Positions 12,298 through 23,874 of a DNA stretch of 64,000 nt are shown one piece after another. How positions within the stretch are numbered: position 1 is the first letter of the stretch; every line of letters begins with the position of its first letter. The notes below the pieces were generated by a model, which did no database searches, was not told where the DNA came from, and saw only the letters and a program-made list of their open reading frames with translations. The stretch comes from Euonymus europaeus (taxonomy: Eukaryota > Streptophyta > Magnoliopsida > Celastrales > Celastraceae). Position numbers and translations under genes: made by a program. The DNA is taken from the NCBI GenBank assembly GCA_963580455.1, contig OY756969.1, positions 15,410,760 to 15,474,759 of the forward strand, given 5' to 3'.

Positions 12298-14411
12298 GAG
12301 GATGATATTGATCAATGTTTGAGAACAATGTTGTAATTTTACTTGGCCTTTGTTTTAGATGTTCTATATTATGAATTCGAGACAAAAAAAAAATTGTTAT
12401 GTGTATTCGTCATTTATCAGTAGATAAGTTTTCCTATTAGTTTGTCAATTGAACAAATTTTGATCAATATAATTCCAAAGCAGGTTTGTGGTAAGACTGG
12501 TGGAAGTTCTAGACAGCTAATATACATATCATTTGATCAATGTTTGTTTATTTGTTTGTCCTTAAATTGACTTTTCTTCTGAGTGCATATCTATTTTCCA
12601 ACTCCATGAGAGAAATTCATAGCACAAAAATCCTTCTCTACCCTGTGAGAATATGGAGTTGAGGCTTTTACTTGGATAATATTTTGAGGTTATATGCATT
12701 ATGGATTATGGTATGAAGGTTTTGGCTTAGCACACACACACAAGTGTTGGAAGTTGTGACTATACTAATCTGGATAGGAATTGTGATCTCTTACCTTTTG
12801 TTCTCGTATTGTTACTTTCAATCATTTCTCATAACATTTTTACGCTTAAATTACTAGGGACTAGCAATAAGCTGGTTGGGGGTTGTGATAAGTGCCATAA
12901 TATACATTTTTAAAGTGATAAAATACTATCAAAGCAATGCCAAGAAATTGTGCTTAAAAGCTGAATTTTCAAGATTATTGTACTTAAGATCTTCTTGGAT
13001 GTTTTGCAGGTTAAGAGGTAGTAAGAGCTGTCAGAATGAGATTTGATCTTCACAAAAATTTTAGAGGACACTTAAATCTTTGCAGGAAATGCTGGTTCAC
13101 AAAAATCAGAGTTCGTTTGGGCCTCTAAAGGTTGCCTCGAAGTCAAGTTTGGAAGTTATATCCGAAGCAGAATTTCTGTTTGCAGACCAGACCTTTAGAA
13201 GCCCATAAATTGAGCGTCTGATGTCCCAATTGAGTGATTCAAAAGCCCATAATTATCTAAACATTTGTATCTACAATATTGATGAAGGGTTTGAGTTCAT
13301 AATAGGCTTCATTTAGGCTCAGAATGCAGTTACAAGATTAGTGTGTAATTGGAAGTTGATGTCATTGATGATACCATTTCCATTCAAAGAGTGGACAATC
13401 CACCACACCAATTTGATGGACAATCCACCACAAAAAGATGGCACTAACTCCTCCACTATGTGCTCATTTTCTCTATAAATAGAGAGGAGTAGGAGAGCTA
13501 GGAGGGAGAGCCTGGAGAAGGAGTGGAAGCAAAAAGAGGAGAAGGAGAAGAAGAAAACAAGGCTTGTGTTTGTAATTATGTTTTTATGTTTCATGTTTTA
13601 TTTGGTTATGTATAACTAAACTCTTGTTAGTTAGGGCTTGTCTTGAAGCCCCAAGCATGCTTTCAATTTTATAAGTTGTGTGAATTTCAATTTCTACAAG
13701 CATGATGATTTTGATTTTTCCATGTTATGTGAGTTCTAGTATTATGTTTCTTTGATTAGCTAACTTTGAAGCATGTATTAGAATTAATTGTTGTAGAACA
13801 TGGTCAATTGCCTTGTTGAATATGTTCTTTCTTGCAACATATAATTCAGTTGAAAATGAATTATGAAAAATCAATTCTTGAATACCTAAGTACAAATACC
13901 ATGTATTAGGATTCTTGTGACATTCATATTCTCTTTGCTCTTATTGGATTCTTGATTGTTGATTGATACAGACGCCATGCTAGATTTCGATTAAGAAAAC
14001 ACGTAATTAGGTAGACGCCATACACTTTACATGCAATTAAGAGAGAATCATACAACTTGAGTTTGGTCATGACCTTGTTGTGAATGTTGTCATCATATGC
14101 TTGTTTAAATTGTTAGTCTATTATTTCTTATAAATTGTTTGAATGTCTTGTGGTGGATAGTGAGTCTTAGCTATTGTTTTCATTAATATCAATTCTCATT
14201 CTTGTTCTCAACGTCAATTTCTTTGTCTTAATTTTTATCTATTACAAGATTTAACCCTTTTTTCCCCCCTTTTATAATTGTATCAATTATATTCAAGTGT
14301 TAGATTATATATCTATTAGCATCACTCTTTGTGGGATCGACTCTTACTTGTTCACTATATATTAATTGTATATTTGTAAGTATATTTTGAATTGTTACTA
14401 ACGACATAACA
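12298..14411 (+). mobile_element. Athila-2: 3' end of an older Athila element
   Basis: Contains the last ~590 bp of internal region plus a full LTR (12884-14411). The 5' LTR and coding region are missing; the left limit is uncertain and may reach back to about 12100. It is more diverged from Athila-1 than the two Athila-1 LTRs are from each other, including a small deletion in the purine-rich part of the LTR. It lies inside the C48-like gene, whose exons continue on both sides on the opposite strand. Confidence 0.82.
12884..14411 (+). repeat. Athila-2 LTR (1528 bp)
   Basis: Starts TGTGATAAGTGCC directly after the purine tract GGTTGGGGG and ends CGACATAACA. TATA box at 13474-13481. The right flank begins GTAAT. 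No matching left flank survives. Confidence 0.88.
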
Positions 14412-15715
14412 GTAATGTGATGATGGAGTTCTTGAACCAGTGGTTCCGTCAATGATTTCGTCTGAACTAATACATGGTGTTCGTCCCTCGCATTCGGATA
14501 TTGAAATTGCTTGTTGAGCATTTATCGCTTCGGTTTCCTTTTCAGTCATCACCAACTCCTCATCAATTACATGTGCTACCTACGATCATCAGAGAAAAGT
14601 GATTTGGTGATAAATATTATGTTAACAGTAATTATACAATGCAATAATAGCGAACTACAATGTCATAATAATGTTAATATTGCATTATCACCCTCAGTGC
14701 AATGAAATTGTCTCATATTTTGACAACCAGCATTCGATGTCAAAATATTTACATGTAGTATATGGAAATAAAAATGACTTTACCTTCTTCCCCTTCAAGT
14801 TGTACACTTATGTCCCACTTCAGGAAATGAGGAAAAAACTTAGCATTGACTAGGGGAAAACCTTTGTTCCTTCGAATACTACAAAGAAGTGTAAGACAAT
14901 TGGTTAGTTCATATAATAATATTGAAAAATGTGTTTACTATATACTATTTACTTTATAAGTCTGGAAAAAGTTGCTCACCGACAACAAAGATACAATCCT
15001 ATAACCTTTTGCGGTTGAGTGTGATTCTTTTTGATCGACTCAAGGAAATGATCTGAAATGGCTTTCGTCCAGTTGTATCGTTTGGCATCATCCAATTCTT
15101 GAACATAGTTGATGAAGGCCCATGGGATGTGGTCAGCTCTGGTAGAGAAAAATAGTCTCAGACTAGCGTAGAGCATAAGCAATTGAGCTACATCCTTAGC
15201 ATCTGTATCTGATTCACCAAAAACTGCTAATTCTAGTGTTGGCTTGATGTTTGTTGACTTCATGGTGGGAATTTCGTCAAATCTTTTATTGACAAAAACA
15301 TTCATCGTTGGTTTTGCCTTTCTCTTGATTTTCATATTCCTGGAAACGGAAACAACACCAAATATTAGTGTGACCTCGGTGTCATTCAATTGTAGGTTTT
15401 TGGTTCCGATTCTGAAGCAACCTCTGCTTTTGTCGTACGATCTGATAATGTCACACATTATGCTCTCATTATTTTTTAACTTCAAATCTTGGTGATCTTG
15501 ATGCATTAGTTTCTTGAACAAAAAACAGAAAGGAGTCTTCTTGAGGAAAGTCAAATGCTTGTTCTTTAATTTGAGGCTTCTGAGTAGTGTTCTTACTGCA
15601 CCAATATTAGACTTGAACTACATTTTCCAAACTTTCTTCACTGAAGAAGATTTAATATTGACAGATGCCTTTGCAAGTTTTTTCTTTTGTGACAAACTAT
15701 CTTTGGCAATCTAAA

Positions 15716-17121
15716 TAACAATGAAGTAGTTACAATGCAATATTTCTATGAACTAATGTAATATGAGTGAGCTAACTATGCCTAGGTAATAAGTTTAAAT
15801 ATATTGAATCTTGTTTATACAATGTCATAAATTCCTAAATTACAATGTCATGAGCATATCAATTACATTTGTAAGTCCATATTGTCCAGATTATATAATG
15901 CCATAAGCATGTCAATCCCATTGTCCAGTTTATAAATAAATCTAATAGGAGGCAACTAATACATAACCTCGTCAATGTAATAAGGGTAAATACATTACAC
16001 ACACAAACATAAAAATCAAAGGGGTTTTGTATTGAATATGTTTATACATAAGCATAGCAATCCCATTGTCCATTCAGTTACAGTTGAACTTCATCAATCA
16101 CAAAGTTCCTATATGAAATTTTTTCGACAAAAAACAAATAAAACAAGTAAAACATTGATAGGCAACCAATGTAATGATCGTAAAAGTCAATCATAATCAG
16201 TCTAAGAACGAGGAAAGCCTCTATAACTATCTTCATGATCACCAATCAATCTTTCTTCGAATATGACATGCAATCGATTTAAAACATTGGGGTTTTAGAT
16301 TATGGAGTTATGAAGTTCCACTTATATAACAATGAAAAAGAAAAGCTCAAAAAATTGCACCAAATACTGTAAAAATAGTGATTTTTGTACCTTTTAATGG
16401 ACTGAAGCTGTTGAGATTACTTCACGGCAAGATGCGATACTTCTTCTCTGAAAATCATTGCACACTGCTTTAGAAGCAAGAGAGAAGCTGGGATGATTCG
16501 AAAAAGCTTTTGATCAAATGGGTTTCAGCTTACCTCAGGAAACGTTATTATGGTAACCAACGTAATTGTGGTTAAAAGGTGGTGTAGTTAATGCTTTTTG
16601 CGGTCAAAATTGATCCAGCAAGTCACATACTTTTTGACATTGTAAATTTTAAAACCAATGAATCAGCATGTCTATGTTGCAAACCACGTAGATTATGTAT
16701 CATTTGGGGTATATCTTCTTTGTATACCTAGTACTATCGAAAAAAAAAAAACTTGAATGTGGTCAATCCAACTTTCACGACCTCCTATGATATCAAAGTA
16801 GATTTTCCATAAGAAAATTAACTAAATTTAATACCATGAATTTCATCAATAGAACAATGTTTATAAATTCAATAAATCCATGAATTTAGTCAACCCATTC
16901 ACAAATCACTTGCCCCACGTACACTTCATATTGTACATTCATTCATCAAATAGTAAACTCAAAATGAAAACAATTAACTTGGTCAACAAACATTAAACAC
17001 CTTATATAAAATTTTATTCAATACAACCCTATAAATACACCATACAATTGGATCATCCACACATCCCACACACAAACAACTTCTATACAAATCATTTGAT
17101 AAAAAATCACGAAAAAACAAC
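15716..17121. other. AT-rich spacer, probably the 5' side of the C48-bearing element
   Basis: No reading frame with recognisable content. It may contain the promoter and terminal region of the transposon that carried the C48-like gene, but I could not identify a terminal inverted repeat pair. Confidence 0.4.
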
Positions 17122-17547
17122 TTATGTGAAATTGATCAAACCAAGATCAACTGGAATATATACGTCAGGCTTATTAGGCTATGGGATTCTATGAATATCA
17201 AGATCAAAGAGTTTATAAGCACAAACATTATTCTCCTAGATGAAAAGGTATGCAAATAATTTGACATATGAGATTTATAATGTTTGTGCTTTACTAACAA
17301 CTAATATATAACACATATAATTGTGCATCATATGATGATGCATGCTCTGATCTGCAAGAATCATATTGAAGTGTTCAAATCAACATTAAAAGAGGGAGTG
17401 ATATATCAAGTCACAAATTTTAGAGTGGTTGAAAATAAAGGGGACTATAACCCTCTATTTAAAAATCTTAAAATAATTTTCTTGCCTACCACAATAATGA
17501 AAGATATTTTTGATTTGGAAGTAGTTTTGATTAATCAACATGCATAA
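17122..17547 (+). pseudogene. RPA1/DUF223-like OB-fold fragment
   Basis: Two exon-like blocks. The first (17122-17247) reads WNIYVRLIRLWD and ends ILLDEK at a GT (GAAAAG|GTATGC). The second (17323-17547) reads MHALICKNHIEVFKSTLKEG and VYQ-type text ending near LKIIFLP. Together they match the N-terminal OB fold of plant replication protein A large-subunit paralogues (DUF223), which are often spread with Helitrons. No AG acceptor is obvious before the second block and nothing of the later OB folds follows, so this is a truncated, probably dead copy. A Helitron scrap occurs far away at 50790. Confidence 0.6.
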
Positions 17548-17887
17548 CAACCAATAAATATTTGTTAAAAAATTAAATAATAAAAAATGATTATAAAACA
17601 AATTTAAGCTATTTTTTTAAAACATATAATAAAAAACTGTAACCTAAAATATAAAATGTTACATAATGATGCAAAAATAGAGCATGTCATAGGTTTGTAA
17701 CAGTTCATTCATATATATATACTTGGTGGTTTTCCACGTCATTGTCTGGGTCGCATACGCCTGTTTGTTTGTATCATGGCGTATACTTTTTTCTCTGAGA
17801 GAAACGTGCGTGGTCAGCTGTTTTTCTATGCGACGATATCCGCGAGTTTGCGGCAACCTTTTTATTAACGCGAGTGCACCAAAAATC
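17548..17887. other. Short AT-rich spacer
   Basis: Nothing recognisable. It ends with the target duplication AAATCT (17883-17888) of the next element. Confidence 0.4.
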
Positions 17888-17888
17888 T

Positions 17889-20069
17889 GTTGTGGTATTC
17901 ATGTGAAACCCCGACCCAAAAATTTTAGTTTTGAGTCGAAATACGGATGATCCGTGAGGTACGGAATCATAGAAAAATAGTTTTGGAGCTTGGTTCGGTA
18001 AATGGGGCATAACTTTTAGTATACATGTCCGTTTCGGGCCCGTAATATATCAAATCGAAGCTTGACCCGAGCCGAAAAATAAAATTGAGAAAAGCTGGGT
18101 TTCTGGAAAACAGGAACCGTCCGGACGGTTAAAACAGCCGTCCGGACGGTTTGTGAAGGAACTGGGGCAGATTCATTTTTAGAGAAAATTTTGGTGCTGT
18201 GAACAGTAGACCGTCCGGACGGTCTAACGAGGCGTCCGGACGGTTAAGCCTACGAGGTGGGCAGAGTGTTGAGAGAACAGTGAAGCGTCCGGACGGTCAC
18301 TTGGGGCGTCCGGATGGTTATCGGGAAATCAGTTTTTAAGCTTAGTTTTAGACATTTCTGGGCATTTCCAACCTTGGGAGCCCGTCTAGAGAGAGAAAGT
18401 GGGAGAGAAGAAGAGAGAGAAGGAGATTTTGGCAAGAGATTGACTTGGAGATTAAGGATTGATGACCATTGAAGCTAAGTAAGGAAGATTCAAGGTTGAT
18501 TCAAGTGATTTGGTAAGTTTTTCATAGTTTTTGTAAATTCTAGGTTTTTCTAGATTTGCTAGATTCTTGAAGAGTTGAGTACTATGCTTTAGATATATTG
18601 TTTATAGGTTGATTTTGGATGTTTATGTAGATTGGTTTGTGATTTGGAGTAGAGTTGAGCTTGGGTTGAGTTTGGAGGATTTTGGAGAAATTTCTAGAGA
18701 GAGAAGGTGAGTAATTTTGAATTTATGGATTGAATTGATGTTTATATTAGTTGTTGGTTGTTTATTGATGCTTGTGAGGGTTTGCTTATGCCACATTGTA
18801 GGTTTGGGCAAACCGAAACCCTAGGAACGAAATTTGGGAAATTGTGGTAAATTGCTCGACACGAGGTAGGGGATTTCCAACCATACTTTCTATCGTTCAT
18901 TTTCGATATGTAAAGAGCTTTTCGATTCCTCATTGGTCGTTCCATTTGTGTTTCCGCCTTAATTGCTCCTAAGGGGAAACGAACCCTAATTGTGATTCTT
19001 GTTGATTCTTGATGTTGCATGACCCGAGTGTGTGTGTTCCATCTCCTATGGACACGATGTGATTTCCGTTCATGCATCATGGTAGTTATGTATATATATA
19101 TGTAGGTTGTTCATATATATATCTATTCAGCATGTCATGATATAATGCATTAGAGTTGCATGGGGGATCGGGTATGGACTAGGGAACCTTTAGGTTTCTT
19201 GAAAGCTACTTGGGGGGATGACGAGGTGATGAGAGTTACCACTGAGTCATGTGAATTCTAAGTAGGATAACGCACTAGGGGTAAGGTCAAGAGTGACTTG
19301 CCTTGTGGGGTGCGGGCGTGATAGGTTCACGCAACCGGATGATCCTAGGAGTGGTTGGTTGTGGTGAGCTTGCTCCAGTGCAATTTTTCATTGAGTTGCA
19401 ATGATATTGTGGTTGTTATGCTCCGAAAGGGTTATCCGGGTAAATGTTGATGTGAACTTGTTGAGTATACGTTCATGTGGTAGTTACATATTGATGCATT
19501 GCTTCCTTTTGGTTCAGCTTATATTGATGTTTACTTCATACCCTACTGAGCTTCTAGCTCACTCCTTTACTTTCTTCCTTCCACAGGAGACACTGGTACG
19601 GGTACTGGTGCTGTGGATCGGTGAGCAGGTCATGACATGGATGGCCCTGGATAGAATAGGGTGCTAGAGATATACTCTATGCATGTGGGTGTATGTAGTA
19701 TATCTATGTTGAGAGAATATAACCATTTGGCACGGTGGTGCTTGTATGTAGATGTAGATGTTGATATATGGTTATATTTGATGTGTTATAAATCTGTGTG
19801 TTGATTTATATGTGATGCCATCAGTTTGTGCATGCTTGTAGTGGATGGCCTGAGGCCTAGGGTCAGGATTGCATGTGGTTGAGGCCCGAGGCCTATGTTG
19901 CTAGGTTGCTAGTGTGATGTTGTTGTTGCTGCGTTTCGGATGCAGGTGGCGCTCTCCGATATACGGGGAGGTGCCGCCGGATTTCCGGTTGATCCCGGAT
20001 GTTCACACTAGTGACCTAGGAAGGGTGCGGAGAGAGCACCCAATCGCGTCTCCGGAAACGGGGCGTGAC
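17889..20069 (+). mobile_element. Solo-LTR-like element, ~2.2 kb
   Basis: Begins TGTTGTGGTATTC, shortly before GAAACCCCGACCC, and ends GGGGCGTGACA, ends typical of long plant Gypsy LTRs. The direct repeat AAATCT at 17883-17888 and 20070-20075 flanks it; the exact edge is uncertain by one base. No gag or pol frame, PBS or second LTR is present inside, so a solo LTR is the simplest reading. GA-rich and GC-rich blocks near 18380-18430 and 19930-20060 look like leader and terminator parts. The lineage is not assigned; Tekay/Del-type is a guess. Confidence 0.6.
18116..18317. repeat. Six CGTCCGGACGG palindromes in three pairs
   Basis: Copies at 18116-18129, 18138-18150, 18210-18223, 18233-18243, 18286-18296 and 18307-18317. 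The last has one change (GGATGG). Each is self-complementary, and the third extends to AGACCGTCCGGACGGTCT. They are CpG-rich in an AT-rich setting and sit in the upstream part of the LTR, where promoter elements would be expected. Confidence 0.85.
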
Positions 20070-20292
20070 AAATCTAGTCAACCATCAAGTCACATCTCTT
20101 GATTGGAGTTCCTCCGTGCGAATTGGTTTTCGTTAGGCTTTAACTTTGTCAACTATGTTGCTACAACTGCACTGCACAGCCTCTCTATTCTCGAGCTTAT
20201 TCTACCTGCAATTGGTAAGGCTAAGCTTGCTGTTATGTGATCATTTCTGGCTTTCAGTATGTTCGTTTTGCTTCAATTCCAACATGTAATTC

Positions 20293-20623
20293 TGTTGATT
20301 CGATAGGAAGAAGAAACAGTTACTTGTTTCTTGATCGGTATGACAAATTTGACAGGATCGTAGTAGGTTCCAATGCTTCAACTCATAACTCCAATTACTA
20401 GAATCGAGATAGATTCCACAGTACGAACACCCTTGATTTCTTGTTTCAGGAACTGGAGAAAATAGATTGGGAGCCACCAGAGCGTCTGTTTCTCCTTGCC
20501 AATATACGTTTAACGTATATTGGCAGTTGAGAGCAGTTGTCTCCAAGACAACTGCCTCAACTCCCTAAATAAATGGGCTGGGCTGAGTCTAGCCCACATG
20601 GGCGACCCAGCCTAAGTCCAACA
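20293..20623 (-). repeat. Copia-1 3' LTR (331 bp)
   Basis: Matches 26946-27276 over its full length with about 13 substitutions (~96% identity by eye). Contains an internal palindrome near 20507-20523 (TATACGTTTAACGTATA). Confidence 0.92.
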
Positions 20624-20637
20624 TCTCCCACTCGCCC
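20624..20637 (-). other. Copia-1 polypurine tract
   Basis: On the minus strand GGGCGAGTGGGAGA lies directly before the 3' LTR, as expected for plus-strand DNA priming. Confidence 0.8.
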
Positions 20638-21756
20638 ATGATGGGTTGTACTCTATAGTTGCATAAGAAATCATTCATACAGGTGAACGGACTGTGCGAC
20701 CTGAAGCACACAGATATTGGGAGCTCTAATATAGAAACCTCATACAGGCCATATTAGAGACATCAACCTCAAAATATAATTATTCCCGAAAGTTTATATA
20801 CCCCAAACATTTTGAATCACACATAATTGAGTATTATTCAATCCCTCAGGAATTCTATACTCAATCCATCACAACAATTACAAGTATTCTAAATCATATC
20901 AAACTCCTTTGAGTGAGATGATCCCGGCCGGTGAATGCAAGGAATAGGTGTAAAGCCAAAAATGTTCTTTCTTTTGCCCTCATATCAATTAGATCTGAAT
21001 TAATTCGCTTTCCTAGGAGTACACCTTTATGTCGAATCATTCCATGACCATAGGATACACCCTAAAGGTAGCAAACATTAATACATCACATCATGATATA
21101 GTCAAAAGTTGCAAAGGGTAAAGTATTGAGATCTATGTCTAGATCTCTCTAGGACTCACACAGTGAAGAAGTAGGGATCCATTCTTTCACTTCCAAATAG
21201 GTCGACTAGCACATGCAGTATGAAATGCATGCTATGGCAGAGCTTCTCTTTTCTTTTCTTAAGACAAAGAATGTATGTCATTGCTCTCCTTTTTAGAGGT
21301 AATATACCATACGAGTCTTAGTCTTGTCACCAAATCACAGGCGCCAAACTTGAACTTCTCATCTACTCACTTCTAAAGTGTCAAATGACTAACTTCACAC
21401 TCAGCTTTTATCATATAGACTCATGAATGGCGGGGATTCATTCATGTCGATTCTCTTATTTAAGAATCTCATCTTGGTCCTAACCAAGGCGACTCCAAAT
21501 TGATGACTTTGAATTAAATTCGCTCCCACTGCGCTCAAGTCGCTAATCGAGCGCTATAACTCAAATAGTCTCATCTCTACTCGCTTGACAAGCGCTAGAG
21601 GCGATTGCTTGTGTGAGTGAGCCAATCTTTGTCTATCAACATACCTTATTGAATTGTACAACTATACTCTTACAGTATATACCGTAAAATAAACGTTGAA
21701 TAATATGTAGAAAACATTTAATTTATTCAACAAACTGCAAGCATCCTAATCGCATA
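20638..21756 (-). other. Copia-1 3' non-coding region
   Basis: About 1.1 kb between the end of pol and the polypurine tract with no convincing frame on either strand. Longer than usual for Copia elements. Confidence 0.5.
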
Positions 21757-23874
21757 TTACATTCTACACATGCCTAGGGATTTTTTTACATGTTTCATAA
21801 ATACATCCCTTGCTATAGACTTGGTGAGTGGGTCTGCCACCATGTCATTTGTAGAAATGTATTTTAGGACCACGTCCTTATCAGTAATTGCATCTCTAAT
21901 ATAGTGATATCTTTTCTTTATGTGTTTGGTCTTTCCATGATATTTAGGATCCTTGGCAACAGCCAATGCAGCAGTGTTATCACAGAAAATTGTCACAGGT
22001 TCTGATGCTGATTTGACAATTTCTAAGTGCTGTAGGAAACTCTTTAACCAAACAGCATCTTGAGTTGCTGCGAAACAAGCTACGTATTCAGCCTCCATAG
22101 TGGATAAGGCTACACAAGATTGCTTTTTGCTACTCCATAGTATTGCACTATCATTTAGAAAGAAAGTAAATCCTGAAGTTGATTTGCACTGATCAACGTC
22201 TCCTCCACAATCAGCATCGGAGTAACCTATCAAGCGCAAATCCTTCTTCCCTTGATAACATAGCATATAGTCTGAAGTTCCTTTCAGATACCGCAAAATC
22301 CTCTTGACTGCCATCCAGTGCTTTTGACCAGGATTTGATTGATATCGGCTAACCAAACCAACAGCATAACATATGTCAGGACGTGTGCACATCATTGCAT
22401 ACATCAGACTCTCGACAGCACTGGCATATGGTTGATCCATATAGATTTCTTCATCTAGTTCTCCATTGAGAGAAGCAGTTTTTACGTCCATTTGGAATAA
22501 TTCTAAGTCCATATAAGCAACTATAGCTAGAACGAGGCAAACAGAAGTAATTCTCACAACAGGTGAGAACATATCTTCATAGTTAATTCCCTCTTCTTGT
22601 GTGTAGCCTTTTGCTACTAGTCGAGCCTTATATCTTTCTATGGACCCATCCGCCTTACGTTTAATTTTGAGAATCCATTTATTACCAATGGATTTTCGCC
22701 CAGGAGGTAGATCAACCAAGTCCCAGACATGATTAGCATTCATTGACTCCATTTCTTCTTCCATAGCTTTACTCCATTCCTTAGCCTTAGGACCAGATAG
22801 AGCCTCTTTTACCAATTGTGGCTCTTCATCATCCTGTGGGGCAATCATGAATGCTTCCCCGTCAATCTCAAATCGACGACGTGGGATACGTTCACGGATG
22901 CTACGACGAGGTTGAGATTGCTCATGATCTTGCTCCATAAGACTCGGATCAAGCACCATGTCGCTCCCACGTTCCACGGGAGGATTAAGAGTGTTCTCTA
23001 ATCCCTCGACTGCGGTTGGGGCGCCATTTTCTTGATTTTCATAAAATTGAAAATCTTTATTAACCTCACCTCTCATAGGAAAATCCTCTTCTAAGAAAAT
23101 GACATCACGGGACTCAAGTTCTGTCACGCTCCCATCAGCTTTTTCACCAATGAAAACAAATCCTTTGAAGGTTTCAGAGTATCTAATAAAAATACACTTC
23201 TTCGCCCTAGGACCAAGTTTCCCATATTGATGAGAATTATTATGAATGTAAGCTGCACACCCCCAAGGATGCAAATTTCCTAAATTATGTTTATTGCCAT
23301 TCCATAATTCATATGGGATGGATGAGACAGATTTAAAGGGAACACGATTAAGTACGTATGCAGCAGTTAATAACACATCTCCCCAAAAGGAAATAGGTAA
23401 ATTAGCTTGCGCCATCATCGACCTAACCATGTCTAATAGGGTCCTATTCCTCCTTTCTGCAACTCCATTTTGTTGCGGAGTATAAGGAATAGTTAGCTGT
23501 CGAGCTATACCCTTTTCATCACAAAAACTTTTAAATTGATCAGATAGATATTCACGACCTCGATCGGTCCTTAAAGTTTTGATCTTCATGGTTAATTGAT
23601 TCTCTACCATATTAGTATATCGTTTGAAGCAATCCAATGCGTCAGACTTATGAGAAAACAAATAAACGTGACCAAAACGTGTGAAATCATCTATAAAAGT
23701 GATGAAATAGTCGGCACCATGCCTAGCCCTCACATTCAGTGGTCCACAAATGTATGAATCAATAAGCTGTAATGGACTAATGGCTCTTTTGGCTTTGCCA
23801 AATGGTAATCTAGTTGCTTTGCCAGCTAGGCAATGCTCACATGTGGGCAATTCTATTTTGGCGAGTGATCCCAA
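21757..23874 (-). CDS. pol: Copia integrase-RT-RNase H polyprotein with RT core deleted
   Basis: A 705-residue frame. The N-terminal part holds the integrase zinc-finger end (CEHC) and core: LRTDRGREY and NGVAERRNRT supply the second acidic residue and the Glu, but where the first catalytic Asp is expected (family HSD) the text is LIDSYICGP. A linker then leads to RT with NKWILKIKRKADGSIERYKA and LFQMDVKTASLNGELDEEIY. At about 22431 MDQP runs straight into YASAVESLMYAMMCTRPDI, skipping ~200 residues that in this family include the YVDD active site. RNase H follows complete (GYSDADCGG, STMEAEY, FCDNTAA). The frame stays open across the deletion. The true upstream start is lost to stops in the GAG-pre-integrase region. 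Confidence 0.88.
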   Translation of the reverse strand: MGSLAKIELPTCEHCLAGKATRLPFGKAKRAISPLQLIDSYICGPLNVRARHGADYFITFIDDFTRFGHVYLFSHKSDALDCFKRYTNMVENQLTMKIKTLRTDRGREYLSDQFKSFCDEKGIARQLTIPYTPQQNGVAERRNRTLLDMVRSMMAQANLPISFWGDVLLTAAYVLNRVPFKSVSSIPYELWNGNKHNLGNLHPWGCAAYIHNNSHQYGKLGPRAKKCIFIRYSETFKGFVFIGEKADGSVTELESRDVIFLEEDFPMRGEVNKDFQFYENQENGAPTAVEGLENTLNPPVERGSDMVLDPSLMEQDHEQSQPRRSIRERIPRRRFEIDGEAFMIAPQDDEEPQLVKEALSGPKAKEWSKAMEEEMESMNANHVWDLVDLPPGRKSIGNKWILKIKRKADGSIERYKARLVAKGYTQEEGINYEDMFSPVVRITSVCLVLAIVAYMDLELFQMDVKTASLNGELDEEIYMDQPYASAVESLMYAMMCTRPDICYAVGLVSRYQSNPGQKHWMAVKRILRYLKGTSDYMLCYQGKKDLRLIGYSDADCGGDVDQCKSTSGFTFFLNDSAILWSSKKQSCVALSTMEAEYVACFAATQDAVWLKSFLQHLEIVKSASEPVTIFCDNTAALAVAKDPKYHGKTKHIKKRYHYIRDAITDKDVVLKYISTNDMVADPLTKSIARDVFMKHVKKSLGMCRM

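Larger units (their letters stand above)
10862..15715 (-). pseudogene. Ulp1-like C48 cysteine peptidase gene of transposon type, disrupted
   Basis: Read on the minus strand this is a multi-exon gene. Exons as inferred: ~15714-15624, 15595-14980 (plant mobile domain/DUF1985-like text with KNLQLNDTEVTLIFG), 14878-14784 (NAKFFPHFLKWDIS), 14579-14412, then 11957-11823, 11735-11654, 11564-11210 and 10922-10862. Several have good GT and AG ends (for example CG|GTGAGC at 14980 and TTGCAG at 10923). The last exons read like a C48 peptidase: VVTASSMTLLQ, a His followed by a stop where His-Trp is expected, DCKEKVWLHYNSM, and SVDCEIICMYIMD around the catalytic Cys. Athila-2 splits it between 14412 and ~12298, and the Athila-1 LTR removes everything past 10862. 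In-frame stops and a frameshift near the His mark it as dead. Known relatives are the ULP-like genes carried by plant Mutator elements. Confidence 0.72.

Noticed and set aside
15244..15495. Plus-strand ORF of 83 codons
   Set aside because: It is antisense to the main exon of the C48-like gene, whose text and splice sites are on the minus strand.
19401..20102. Plus-strand ORFs inside the 17889-20069 element
   Set aside because: They lie in a probable LTR, have no domain text and no consistent frame; likely chance in GC-richer DNA.
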